From NCBI GenBank assembly GCA_963975575.1, contig CAXBHL010000001.1:1426001-1490000 (forward strand): a stretch of DNA of 64,000 nt, read 5' to 3'. The position numbers were made by a program, and so were the translations under genes. Shown here one piece after another: positions 8,641 to 16,846 of the stretch; the stretch's first letter is position 1, and every line of letters begins with the position of its first letter. The notes beneath the pieces were generated by a model. The model was not told the origin of the DNA and did not search any database. It saw only the letters and a program-made list of their open reading frames with translations. The DNA is from UBA6054 sp963975575 (GTDB lineage: Bacteria > Planctomycetota > Phycisphaerae > Phycisphaerales > UBA1924).

Positions 8641-9606
8641 ATGACAGAGGGCCAAAGCGACATGCCGAACGGCCAGGAATCCGGGCACGAATCGCCCGGG
8701 GTGATCGCACGCCAACTCACCGGCGATCTGTGGTGCATCGGGTGCGGGTACAACCTCCGCGGGCTCTCGATCCGCGAGCTGTGCCCGGAATGTGCGATGC
8801 CGGTCCGCGCGACGATCCTCGGAGTGATCGACCCGAAGGCCCATGAGTTGACCCCGCTCAAACGGCCGCGGATGGTCGGGCTCGGCCTGATCGCGTGGGC
8901 GTCGGGCCTGTGGATCGCGACCATGGCGGTCGCGGTCATGCGTGGGGCCGAGATCCTCCGCGAGATGGCGCAGGTCCGCTGGTGGACCGGCTGGGCGCCG
9001 ATGCTGGGGGTGCTCGGGCTGATCGTGTCCGGGCTGGGGGCGGCGGCCCTGATCCGTCCGCACCGCCGGGTGGGGCGGCTTGAGGCGGTCCGGGCCGCGC
9101 TCGGGGTGGCGGCGTACTTCCCGCTCGCGTTTATCTACTTTTCCATCTATGCGCGGCTCGACAGCACGTCTCCGACGCCGTTCCTGGAACCGGGCCCGCT
9201 TGAAGTGGAACGAGCCGCGTTGCGCTTGGGGATGTTCGTCTTCGTGATCCTGCTGGTTTGGGGCCTGCGGGAGCAGGTCCGCGGGTTGGCGCTGCGATCG
9301 GTGGTGGTGCGGACCGGGCGGGTGGACCGGCAGTCGATGATGGCGGTCCTGGCCAGTTTCGGTGTGGCGGCGGGCGGGGACGTGCTCCACGTTCTGGCGG
9401 GGGTGCTCGGGGGCGGGGCGGCCGGGCTGGTGGCCACGGTCGGGACGGTGCTGCTGGCCGTCGGTTCGGTCCTGGTGCTCGTGGGTGTTTCGAACATCGT
9501 GCTCGACGCGCTGCGGCTGTGGCCGGTGATCGTGCGATCCGGGGTGGGCCTGCAGGACGTGCTCGAGGACAACGCCGCGCGGGCCCGTCGGGTCGGGCCG
9601 GTCTGA
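8641..9606 (+). CDS. Zinc-ribbon membrane protein, function unknown
   Basis: The 321-residue protein begins with a cytoplasmic zinc ribbon, CIGCGYNLRGLSIRELCPEC, at about residues 32-51, a signature repeated on many planctomycete membrane proteins. About six hydrophobic segments follow: near 80-100, 115-135, 150-170, 195-215 and two in 240-290. Several Gly-rich helices (for example LGLIVSGLGAAAL) suggest a compact helical bundle. No transport or enzyme motif is recognised. The gene stands alone between the divergent moxR-like gene and sppA. Role unknown; the ribbon may bind a protein or nucleic acid partner. Confidence 0.8.
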   Translation: MTEGQSDMPNGQESGHESPGVIARQLTGDLWCIGCGYNLRGLSIRELCPECAMPVRATILGVIDPKAHELTPLKRPRMVGLGLIAWASGLWIATMAVAVMRGAEILREMAQVRWWTGWAPMLGVLGLIVSGLGAAALIRPHRRVGRLEAVRAALGVAAYFPLAFIYFSIYARLDSTSPTPFLEPGPLEVERAALRLGMFVFVILLVWGLREQVRGLALRSVVVRTGRVDRQSMMAVLASFGVAAGGDVLHVLAGVLGGGAAGLVATVGTVLLAVGSVLVLVGVSNIVLDALRLWPVIVRSGVGLQDVLEDNAARARRVGPV

Positions 9607-9671
9607 CAAGGTCGCCCATCCGACGGGCATCCGGGTGTTTTCCCAACTGAAACCCCGGGCTGGCTTCGCCG

Positions 9672-9677
9672 TACAAT
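9672..9677 (+). promoter_or_regulatory. Candidate -10 TACAAT for sppA
   Basis: TACAAT lies 38 bases before ATG 9716. The nearest -35-like element is CTGAAA at 9647-9652, with a 19-base spacer. The mRNA would have a short leader carrying AGGAGA. Confidence 0.45.
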
Positions 9678-9715
9678 GGGGAAACCCCCGCTGCCCGGGG
9701 CAGGAGACGATCTGT

Positions 9716-11521
9716 ATGACCATTCAAGCGATCATCGGCGGTCGGCGTATCGCCGGAACGCTGCTCGCCGGCGCCTCGTTCGTGATTTCCGCGGCCACCC
9801 TGCCCGCCTTGGCGGGGTCCGCCCCGTCCGTCGCGGTGATCGAGATCGAGGGGTCGCCCGCGGAGATGCAGACCGGGTTCACGTGGCTGGGCGACGGGGG
9901 CCAGACGCTCCTCGGCCTGGTCGAGACGCTCGACACGCTCGCGGTGGATGACGAGTTCTCCGGCGTGCTGCTGCGGCTGAAGGACGCGTCGCTGGGCTAT
10001 ACGCAGGTCGAGGAACTCGGCTCGGCGATCCGTCGCGTGCGAGACGCGGGCAAGCGCGTGGACCTCTTCGCCGAGGGCTACGGGACCACCGAACTGCTGC
10101 TGGGCTCCCACGCAGACAAGGTCGTGATCCAGAAGGGCGGCGCGGTGAGCTTCCCGGGCATGTACATGGAAGAGATGTTCCTGGCCGACACCCTGAGCTG
10201 GGTCGGCGTTGAGGCGCAGCTGGTTCAGGTGGGCGCGTACAAGGGCGCCAACGAGCAGATGACGCGGAGTTCGCCTTCCCCGGAATGGGATCAGAACATC
10301 AGCTCGCTGCTCGACGCGCTGTACGCGAACATGCGGTCGGACCTGACCGAAGGGCGCGGGATGACCGACGCCGAGCTCGATGAGGCGATGAAGGTCGCCT
10401 GGATGGCGTCGGGCGAAGAGGCGATCCGGGCCGGATTGATCGACGCCGAGGTCGATCTGCCCAATCTTCCCGATTTCCTGCGCTCCGCGTATGGCGAGAG
10501 CGTCAAGTGGGTCAACGACCCCTACGCGGTGCGTCAGGCCAAGGCCGACTTCTCGAACCCCTTCGCGATCTTCAGCCAGATCGGCAAGAGCGCGGAGATC
10601 CGCGTCGATCATCCCACCATCGCGGTGCTCCACATCAACGGCACGATCATCGACGGAGACTCGTCTTCGGGCGGCCTCTTCGGCGGGGGGACGTCCGTCG
10701 GCTCGCGGACCGTCCGCAACGCCATCGAGCAGATCATGAAGGAGCCGCTGATCAAGGGTGTGGTCGTCCGGGTGGACTCACCCGGGGGCTCGGCGATCGC
10801 TTCGGAGGTCATGTGGCAGGGCATCGACCGGCTCAAGGGCGAGAAGCCGGTGTACGTGTCGGTTGGCTCGATGGCCGCGTCCGGCGGATTTTACGTGCTG
10901 TCCGCGGGCGACAAGGTGTTCGTCAATCCCTCCTCGATCGTCGGATCGATCGGCGTTGTGGGCGGCAAGTACTCGATGGGCGAGCTCTACGAGAAGGCCA
11001 AGATCAAGATCGTCGAGCGATCCCGTGGTCCGATGGCGTCGCTCTTCGGTTCTTCGGAGGCGTGGGGCGAGAACGAGCTCGCGGCGGTCCGGGACCGGAT
11101 GACCCAGACCTACGACCTCTTCACGTCCCGCGTGGTCGCGGGGCGTCCGGGCATCGATCTGTCCAAGACGGCGGAGGGCCGGCTGTTCGTCGGATCCGAC
11201 GCGGTGGGACTGAAGATGGCCGACGAGGTCGGCGGGTTGGACGACGCGGTCAACGAGATCGCGTCCACGCTCGACCTCTCCGATTTCGACGTCGTGCACT
11301 ACCCGGCCCCCCCGAGCTTCGAGGACGTGCTCGAGAACATGCTCGGCGGCATGGTCAACGCCCCGGGTGTCGCCGCCGGACCGGGGTCCGTGGGCGCGGT
11401 GCTCAAGGCCGTGCTGGGAGAGTCACGCTACCGGGCGGCTGTTGACTCGCTCAACGGCATCACGCTGCTCCAGACCGAGCCGGTGCTGCTCGTGAATCCC
11501 AGCGCGATCATCATCCGCTGA
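9716..11521 (+). CDS. sppA: Signal peptide peptidase SppA, two-domain (67K) type
   Basis: The 601-residue product is a membrane-anchored serine protease that degrades cleaved signal peptides in the envelope. A signal/anchor helix occupies about residues 10-35. Two S49 domains follow: the N-terminal one supplies the general-base lysine (about K176 in VGAYKGANEQMTRSS) and the C-terminal one the nucleophile (about S389 in SMAASGGFYVLSAGD), with VVVRVDSPGGSAIASE just before it. This matches the tandem E. coli-type enzyme rather than the short 36K form. ATG 9716 has AGGAGA at ideal spacing. A bidirectional terminator separates it from frr. The last 80 residues diverge from the family and may be a periplasmic tail. 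Confidence 0.93.
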   Translation: MTIQAIIGGRRIAGTLLAGASFVISAATLPALAGSAPSVAVIEIEGSPAEMQTGFTWLGDGGQTLLGLVETLDTLAVDDEFSGVLLRLKDASLGYTQVEELGSAIRRVRDAGKRVDLFAEGYGTTELLLGSHADKVVIQKGGAVSFPGMYMEEMFLADTLSWVGVEAQLVQVGAYKGANEQMTRSSPSPEWDQNISSLLDALYANMRSDLTEGRGMTDAELDEAMKVAWMASGEEAIRAGLIDAEVDLPNLPDFLRSAYGESVKWVNDPYAVRQAKADFSNPFAIFSQIGKSAEIRVDHPTIAVLHINGTIIDGDSSSGGLFGGGTSVGSRTVRNAIEQIMKEPLIKGVVVRVDSPGGSAIASEVMWQGIDRLKGEKPVYVSVGSMAASGGFYVLSAGDKVFVNPSSIVGSIGVVGGKYSMGELYEKAKIKIVERSRGPMASLFGSSEAWGENELAAVRDRMTQTYDLFTSRVVAGRPGIDLSKTAEGRLFVGSDAVGLKMADEVGGLDDAVNEIASTLDLSDFDVVHYPAPPSFEDVLENMLGGMVNAPGVAAGPGSVGAVLKAVLGESRYRAAVDSLNGITLLQTEPVLLVNPSAIIIR

Positions 11522-11560
11522 GCTGGTTCACACGCGGCCCGCGCATCTCGCGGTTGGCAC

Positions 11561-11592
11561 AAAGAAACCCGGCCACGCGGCCGGGTTTTTCT
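11561..11592. terminator. Bidirectional intrinsic terminator between sppA and frr
   Basis: A 10-base-pair stem, AAACCCGGCC at 11565-11574 with GGCCGGGTTT at 11579-11588, encloses loop ACGC. T residues follow on both strands (TTCTTC on the plus side, TCTTTG on the minus side), so it can stop both sppA and the convergent pyrH-frr transcript. Confidence 0.85.
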
Positions 11593-11615
11593 TCGGGTGC
11601 GATGAGGGCCCGCGG

Positions 11616-12188
11616 TCAGATTTCGCGGATCTCGGCGGTCTTCTTCGCGACTGCCTCGTCGATCTTGGCCTCGTACTTCTTGAGCAGTTCCTGGATCTCG
11701 TCGTGGAGCTGCTTGACCTCGTCCTCGGACACCGGGTTAGTGGCCGACTTGGTCAGGGCGTCCGCGGCCTTGTTGGCGTCGCGACGGGCGTTGCGCATGA
11801 CGATCTTCTGTTCTTCGCCCACCTTCTTGGCCTGGGCACAGAGCTGGTCGCGGCGCTGGGCCGACATCATGGGGAGCATGATGCGGATGGCCTTGTCCTC
11901 GATCATCGGGTTGACGCCGAGCTGCGCCTGCTCGATGCCCTGCTTGATGGTGTGCAGCGCGCTGGGATCGAAGGGCTTGATGAGGATCTGTGTCGGCTCG
12001 GGGACGGACACGGCGGCGAGCGACTTGAGGTCGGTCTGCGAGCCGTAATAGTCCACCTTGACGTAGTCGACCATCGCGGTGGTCGCCCGCCCGGCCCGCA
12101 GGCCGCGGAGTTCGCTGCCGAGGTACTCGGTCGCCCGGGTCATGGCCTCTTCGGCCTCGAGAAGAATGGTGTCTGGGTCGGTGCTCAT
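11616..12188 (-). CDS. frr: Ribosome recycling factor
   Basis: The 190-residue protein has the full RRF fold: two helical arms around the small beta domain. Landmarks are LRGLRAGRATTAMVDYVKVDYYGS near residues 27-50, VSVPEPTQILIKPFD near 60-74, and RRDQLCAQAKKVGEEQKIVMRNARRDAN near 112-140. RRF splits post-termination ribosomes together with EF-G. It follows pyrH by 63 bases, the order found in most bacteria; tsf and rpsB are not seen upstream. A minus-strand TATGAT at 12239-12234 may give frr its own promoter, and GGAGA precedes the ATG. Confidence 0.97.
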   Translation of the reverse strand: MSTDPDTILLEAEEAMTRATEYLGSELRGLRAGRATTAMVDYVKVDYYGSQTDLKSLAAVSVPEPTQILIKPFDPSALHTIKQGIEQAQLGVNPMIEDKAIRIMLPMMSAQRRDQLCAQAKKVGEEQKIVMRNARRDANKAADALTKSATNPVSEDEVKQLHDEIQELLKKYEAKIDEAVAKKTAEIREI

Positions 12189-12251
12189 GGCTTCGTCTCC
12201 ATCGATTCCGCGGCGATCGGGCCGCGGGAGACGATCATACGCCGCCGGGCC

Positions 12252-13025
12252 TCAGTGCCGCAGGGCGTCCCGGGTCACCAGGGTGCCGATGGACTCGCCC
12301 TCGATCACCCGGCGGATGTTGCCGGGCTGCTTGAAATCGAACACCAACACGGGGATGTTCTGTTCCTGGCACATGGCCAGGGCGGTCATGTCCATGATCC
12401 GCAGGCCCTTCGAGAGGGCCTCGGCGAAGGTCAGGTGCTCGTACCGGGTGGCTGTCGGGTCCTTCTTCGGGTCGGCGGTGTAGACCCCGTCGACCTTCGT
12501 CGCCTTGAGCAGCGCATCGCAGTGCAGTTCGGTGGCCCGCAGGGCCGCGCAGGTGTCGGTGGTGAAGAACGGGTTGCCGGTTCCGGCGGCCAGGATCACC
12601 ACGCGTCCCTTTTCGAGATGCCGGATGGCACGACCCCGGATGAACGGCTCGGCCAGGGCCCGGATGTCCAGGGCGCTGAGGACGCGGGCATCGATGCCGA
12701 TCTGGACGAGCTTCTCCCGCAGGGCGACGGCGTTCATCACCGTGCCAAGCATGCCCATGTAGTCCGCCGTGGCCTGCTGGATGTCGCCGCTCTTGGCCAG
12801 TTCGGCGCCGCGGATGATGTTGCCGCCCCCGACGACCACGGCGACCTGAACCCCGGTGGCGGCCGCGGAGCGGACCTCGCTGGCGATCACGGCCAGCTCC
12901 TCGGTGTCGATCCCGAACCCGCCGGGTGCGCAGAAGGCCTCCCCTGAGAGCTTGAGCAGCACACGCTCGGGCCGGGGCAGGCGGGTTGATCCGGGCTTGG
13001 CGGCGGGCTGGGTGGCTGAGGGCAC
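12252..13025 (-). CDS. pyrH: UMP kinase
   Basis: The 257-residue protein is bacterial UMP kinase of the amino-acid-kinase fold, making UDP from UMP and ATP in the cytoplasm. Diagnostic blocks are LLKLSGEAFC near residue 23, VVVGGGNIIRG near 63, DYMGMLGTVMNAVAL near 87, AAGTGNPFFTTDT near 146, KATKVDGVYTADPKKDP near 170 and the allosteric/hexamer region RIMDMTALAMC near 208. About 18 extra Pro/Ala-rich residues precede the core. The start is GTG 13025 with GGAGA upstream. It is cotranscribed with frr and divergent from the Tol-like operon. Confidence 0.96.
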   Translation of the reverse strand: MPSATQPAAKPGSTRLPRPERVLLKLSGEAFCAPGGFGIDTEELAVIASEVRSAAATGVQVAVVVGGGNIIRGAELAKSGDIQQATADYMGMLGTVMNAVALREKLVQIGIDARVLSALDIRALAEPFIRGRAIRHLEKGRVVILAAGTGNPFFTTDTCAALRATELHCDALLKATKVDGVYTADPKKDPTATRYEHLTFAEALSKGLRIMDMTALAMCQEQNIPVLVFDFKQPGNIRRVIEGESIGTLVTRDALRH

Positions 13026-13205
13026 GGCAGTTCTCCGGGGACTGGATGGATGACCGCATGACGGGGCCGGCCGGCGTGACGGTAGGTCCGCCGGGCATTC
13101 AACACCCGCCCGTCCGGATCGTCAACCGGGCCGAACCGCCGGGGGCCGCGGTGCGAAACGGATCCGTCGGCTGGACGCGGGGTATCGGACCGGCCGATCA
13201 TCAGG

Positions 13206-14204
13206 ATGAACATGGCCGAAACGATCCAACCAGCAGAGGTCATCGACCCGCGTTCCCGGCGTCGGCGTCTGATCGAGCGGGCCACCCTGTACGGGCTGGC
13301 CGGATCGGCCCTGATCCACTTGCTCGTGATCCTGATCGCGGCCCTGGTCACCGTCCGGTTCAACTTCGGCGACGCCGGAGGGGCGGGGGGGGAGGGCGTC
13401 GAGTTCGCCGTCCTGGACCAGTCGCAGCTCGCCGAGGAGCACAGCCCGGTCCTCCGCCCTGAGCGTGACCGGGTCGAGATGAGCCTCGCCGAGTCCGAGA
13501 TCGAGGTCGACCTGCTGGCCGACGCGTTCGAGGACCGGTCCGTGGATGATCTCTCGGAGTCGATTGCGCCCGCGCTCGACCCTGGGGGCGGCTCGCTGAC
13601 ATCCATCGATTCCGAGACTGGCTCGGCCGGCGCCGGCTCTGGAGAGGGCAGCAGCTTCTTCGGGCTCGAGGCCAAGGGACGCAGGTTCGCGTACATCGTC
13701 GACATGTCCGGCTCGATGAACCAACGGGTCAACGGCGAGCAGACCCGCTGGGATCTGACCAACAGCGAACTTGTCCGTTCGATCCGTGCGTTGGAGCCGG
13801 ACGCCGAGTTCCACATTCAGTTGTACTCGTCGGGAAGTCTGTCACTGTTCGGTGTGGCGTCGTGGTCGAAGTCCACGCCGGTGAACAAGCGGCTGACCTC
13901 GGACGCGCTTCGTCTGATCTCGCCGACGGGCGGCACCGTCCCCCAGCCCGCCTTCGAGGCGGTTTTCGCGCTCGAGCCTCCTCCGGACGCGATCTACTAC
14001 ATGTCCGACGGTGAAGTGGCCGACCCTGGTTCGTTCACGAACGCGGTCCGGGCCCTCAACGGGCGCAGCCGCACGCCCGTCCACTGCGTGCTGTTCGGCG
14101 ACGCGGGCGGCGGGGACGCCATGAACCGGGCCGAGAACATGCTCAAGACCATCGCACGCCAGTCGGGCGGCCGCTACGTGAGAATCCGCGAGGGGGCCCC
14201 GTGA
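13206..14204 (+). CDS. TolA/TonB-like membrane anchor fused to a VWA domain
   Basis: The 332-residue protein has a short basic cytoplasmic tail (RSRRRR at 16-21), one transmembrane helix (about 28-50), an acidic, Gly-rich linker to about 155 and a von Willebrand A domain from about 158 to the end with an intact MIDAS start DMSGS at 166-170. The helix carries S34-x3-H38 (SALIHLLVILIAAL), the motif that couples TonB and TolA to their proton channels, and the residues after it (a Gly run, then EFAVLDQ) resemble the start of TolA. The gene heads an operon with ExbB/TolQ and two ExbD/TolR genes, so I infer that it is the energy transducer, with VWA replacing the usual TonB/TolA C-terminal domain. 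The alternative start ATG 13212 is possible. Confidence 0.8.
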   Translation: MNMAETIQPAEVIDPRSRRRRLIERATLYGLAGSALIHLLVILIAALVTVRFNFGDAGGAGGEGVEFAVLDQSQLAEEHSPVLRPERDRVEMSLAESEIEVDLLADAFEDRSVDDLSESIAPALDPGGGSLTSIDSETGSAGAGSGEGSSFFGLEAKGRRFAYIVDMSGSMNQRVNGEQTRWDLTNSELVRSIRALEPDAEFHIQLYSSGSLSLFGVASWSKSTPVNKRLTSDALRLISPTGGTVPQPAFEAVFALEPPPDAIYYMSDGEVADPGSFTNAVRALNGRSRTPVHCVLFGDAGGGDAMNRAENMLKTIARQSGGRYVRIREGAP

Positions 14205-15301
14205 CCGTTTGGACCATGGCGCTGGCCGGCTGGTTGATGATCGGCCCGGTCCTGCTCCGAAATGGCGCGGCCATCGAGCCCGAAAGGGTCGAGGGGTTCG
14301 CCGAGCAGGGTGTGAACGTCCGCCCTTCGTTCGATGCGTCGGGCCCGATGGTCCCCGCGCTGGTGCCTTGGCGTGAGGTGCTCGATATCGAGGGCGGCTG
14401 GGGGGAGGCTGCCGCGTACCGGTCCGTGGCCGACGCGACGCACCGGGCGGAACTGAGACTGGCCCGGGGCGACGCGACGGGTGCCATCGCCCTGCTCGAG
14501 CCGCTGGCGGGCGCGTATCTCGATCGGTCCGGGCCGACTTCCGGCGCGATCGCGTCGGCGCTGGCGGTCTGCCGCCTTCTCCGGTCCGATCGGGCGGGCG
14601 CCGCGGGGGCGTGGCTCGCGTGGCGTTCGAACCCCCTCGGCCCGCCGCGTGACTGGATCGATGCCGAGACCGCGCTCGCGCCCATGGCGCCGCCCGTGTT
14701 CGCGGAGCGGGACGCCAGGGCGTTTCTCTCCGTCCCCGCGGAGCGGTCGGGCGTCCCCGAGCATGCGGGTGAACTGTCAAAGCTCTACCGGGCGGCCGCC
14801 GATGCGATCGTCAACGGCCGGCCCGTCGAACTCGCGGGCCCTGAGACGCGGCTTCGGGCGGATCCCGGCGTGCGACTGGTCTGGGAGATGGTCCGGGCCC
14901 GGGCCGACCCGGATGCTTCCGGCCGCCTGGCCGCGCGGGACGCCCTGCGGAGACGGATGCGGACGGCCGGCGCGGCGTGGCAGATCGCCTGGTGCCATCT
15001 GGGCATCGGGGCTTCGATGATGGCCGAAGACGACCGTCTTGAGGCCGACGCGGGCGCCGCCGAACTGATCTCGGTGGTGTTGTTCGATCAGGGCACGGCC
15101 GCCGGATTGGCGGATCTGGCGGCGGATCTGCTGATCGAGTACTTTGAAACGACCCAGCGGCCGGAGCACGCCGATTCCGTCCGTGCGATGGACCGCGCGG
15201 CGATGAGCGGGCTGCTTCCGGGGCGCCGCTCCGAAACAGGCACGCAAACGGAATCCGCCGAACCGGCGCCGGCTGACGCAACCCCCGAGGACCTCCCATG
15301 A
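14201..15301 (+). CDS. Envelope protein of Tol-like operon, function unknown
   Basis: The 366-residue protein starts at GTG 14201, overlapping the preceding stop by four bases. Residues 1-24 look like a signal peptide or anchor (TMALAGWLMIGPVLL). The remainder is mostly Ala/Arg-rich amphipathic helix, with pairs such as ATHRAELRLARGDATGAIALLEPLAGAY, which resemble degenerate TPR-like hairpins; the last ~35 residues are Pro/Glu-rich and disordered. No catalytic motif is seen. Its position between the VWA transducer and the ExbB gene suggests a periplasmic partner of the complex. Confidence 0.65.
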   Translation: MTVWTMALAGWLMIGPVLLRNGAAIEPERVEGFAEQGVNVRPSFDASGPMVPALVPWREVLDIEGGWGEAAAYRSVADATHRAELRLARGDATGAIALLEPLAGAYLDRSGPTSGAIASALAVCRLLRSDRAGAAGAWLAWRSNPLGPPRDWIDAETALAPMAPPVFAERDARAFLSVPAERSGVPEHAGELSKLYRAAADAIVNGRPVELAGPETRLRADPGVRLVWEMVRARADPDASGRLAARDALRRRMRTAGAAWQIAWCHLGIGASMMAEDDRLEADAGAAELISVVLFDQGTAAGLADLAADLLIEYFETTQRPEHADSVRAMDRAAMSGLLPGRRSETGTQTESAEPAPADATPEDLP

Positions 15302-15996
15302 ACCCCAACCTGCTCGCATCGCTCGTGCTCGCCCAGGGTGAGACGAAGCGATCGCTCCTTGATTATGTGACCCGCGGCGGTCCGGTGGGGCTGGTGATCA
15401 TCGCGATCTCGGTGGCCGCGATCGGGATGATCGTGGCACAGTGGTTGCGCGTGCGTCGCGAGGTCCTGGCCCCGCCCGAGCTGGCGGACGACCTGCGACG
15501 CATGCTCGCCGAGGGCGATGTGGACGGCGCGATCGCCCGCTGTTCCGACGCGGACAAGCCGAGCTTCCTCTCGCGTGTGATGGGCCAGTCGCTGACGCGG
15601 TCGGCGCGGTCCCCGTTCGGCATGCTCGAGTTGAGGACCACCGTGGAGGAGACCGGCCGCCTCGAGGTGGACCGCCTCTACCGCCTGACCGACGGGATCG
15701 GGCTGGTGGCGTCGGTGACTCCCATGCTGGGCCTCCTGGGCACCGTGATCGGCATGGTGGGGGCGTTCGACGCCATCATGCTCGCCGAGGGACCCGCCCG
15801 GCCCGACCAGCTCGCCGGCAGCATCTCCCAGGCGTTGATCACCACCGTCCTGGGCCTGATCGTGGCCATCCCCTGCACGGCGGCGTACACGTTTCTCCGC
15901 AACCGGATCGACCACCTGACCACCGAGATCGGCGAATCGATCGACACCATGATCGCGCCCCTCGAGGTTTCCAGCGCGGAGACCTCGGCGGCATGA
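15298..15996 (+). CDS. MotA/TolQ/ExbB proton channel family protein
   Basis: The 232-residue protein has the three-helix topology of ExbB/TolQ: helix 1 near residues 27-50, a large cytoplasmic part with the EGDVDGAIARCSD repeat-like segment, helix 2 near 138-160 containing TPMLGLLGTVIGMVGAFDAI, and helix 3 near 175-198 (ISQALITTVLGLIVAIPCTAAY). These are the Pro/Gly/Thr positions that line the proton path. It should form the inner-membrane stator with the two ExbD proteins encoded next and drive the VWA transducer with proton motive force. ATG 15298 overlaps the preceding stop by four bases. Confidence 0.93.
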   Translation: MNPNLLASLVLAQGETKRSLLDYVTRGGPVGLVIIAISVAAIGMIVAQWLRVRREVLAPPELADDLRRMLAEGDVDGAIARCSDADKPSFLSRVMGQSLTRSARSPFGMLELRTTVEETGRLEVDRLYRLTDGIGLVASVTPMLGLLGTVIGMVGAFDAIMLAEGPARPDQLAGSISQALITTVLGLIVAIPCTAAYTFLRNRIDHLTTEIGESIDTMIAPLEVSSAETSAA

Positions 15997-16427
15997 GCCG
16001 GGCACGCGGATCATCCAGGCACATGATCGCCGTCGATCTGACGCCCATGATCGACGTGGTGCTGCAGCTGATCATTTTCTTCATGCTCACGTCGAGCTTC
16101 GGGGACATGCGCCGCACGGAGATCGACCTGCCCCGCGAACCCGGCGAAGCGTCCGTTGCGAGGCGTGAACCGGCCCTGATCATCGACATCACCGGCGATG
16201 GGCGGACGCTGGTCGATTCCCGTGAGGTATCCATCGTCGAGCTCGAACGGCTCGCGCGAACGGGGCAGTCCGCCGCGCGGGAGAACGAGCCGTTCGACGT
16301 GCTGATCCGCCCGGACCGCAACGCCCCGGCGCGTGAACTCGACCGCGTTCTTGCCCGGCTGGCGGCGACCGGGCTCGACCGCTGGAAGCTCGGCACGGTC
16401 GAGCCAGAAGCCGGGGGCGGGCGATGA
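15993..16427 (+). CDS. ExbD/TolR family protein (first copy)
   Basis: The 144-residue protein has one N-terminal helix with the family motif AVDLTPMIDVVLQLIIFFM; D21 is the conserved membrane aspartate needed for proton flow. A periplasmic domain of about 100 residues follows with the DVLIRPDRNAPARELDRVLARL block (VxIxxDxxxxY region). It should sit in the ExbB pore as a dimer. ATG 15993 overlaps the ExbB stop by four bases. It differs clearly from the second copy downstream, so a heterodimer is possible. Confidence 0.92.
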   Translation: MSRARGSSRHMIAVDLTPMIDVVLQLIIFFMLTSSFGDMRRTEIDLPREPGEASVARREPALIIDITGDGRTLVDSREVSIVELERLARTGQSAARENEPFDVLIRPDRNAPARELDRVLARLAATGLDRWKLGTVEPEAGGGR

Positions 16428-16846
16428 GCGCGTTCGGGCCCAAGAAGTCCATGCGCGATCGGCGTCTGGGTGCGCTGCCGCTGATCTCGCTGATCGACGT
16501 GGTGTTCCTCCTGCTGGTCTACTTCCTCGTGACCTCGGATTTCTCGCAGCAGGAGCGCCGGCTGCCGAGCGCCGTGCAGACCGAGGGCGGGGGGGTTCGC
16601 TCGGTCGAACTCCAGCCGCAGATCGTCGAGATCACGACCGATGACCAGGGCGTCCGGTTTACCATCGGGCAGGTCATGGTCCGTGACAAGGCGTCCCTCG
16701 TCTCGGTGCTCGGTCGGCTGCCCCGCGAGCCCGGCGTCGCCGTCCGGGCATCGCCTCAGTCTCCGATCTCGGCCATCGCGACCGCCCTGCAGGCCGCCCG
16801 GGACGCAGGGTTCGAGAAACGGAGCTATGTGCCGCGTGGGGAGTAG
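16424..16846 (+). CDS. ExbD/TolR family protein (second copy)
   Basis: The 140-residue protein repeats the ExbD layout: the helix motif PLISLIDVVFLLLVYFLVTS with conserved D25, then a periplasmic domain ending in SPISAIATALQAARDAGFEK, as in other ExbD proteins. It shares the fold but little sequence with the preceding copy, so the two are ancient rather than recent duplicates. ATG 16424 overlaps the preceding stop by four bases. Confidence 0.91.
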   Translation: MSAFGPKKSMRDRRLGALPLISLIDVVFLLLVYFLVTSDFSQQERRLPSAVQTEGGGVRSVELQPQIVEITTDDQGVRFTIGQVMVRDKASLVSVLGRLPREPGVAVRASPQSPISAIATALQAARDAGFEKRSYVPRGE

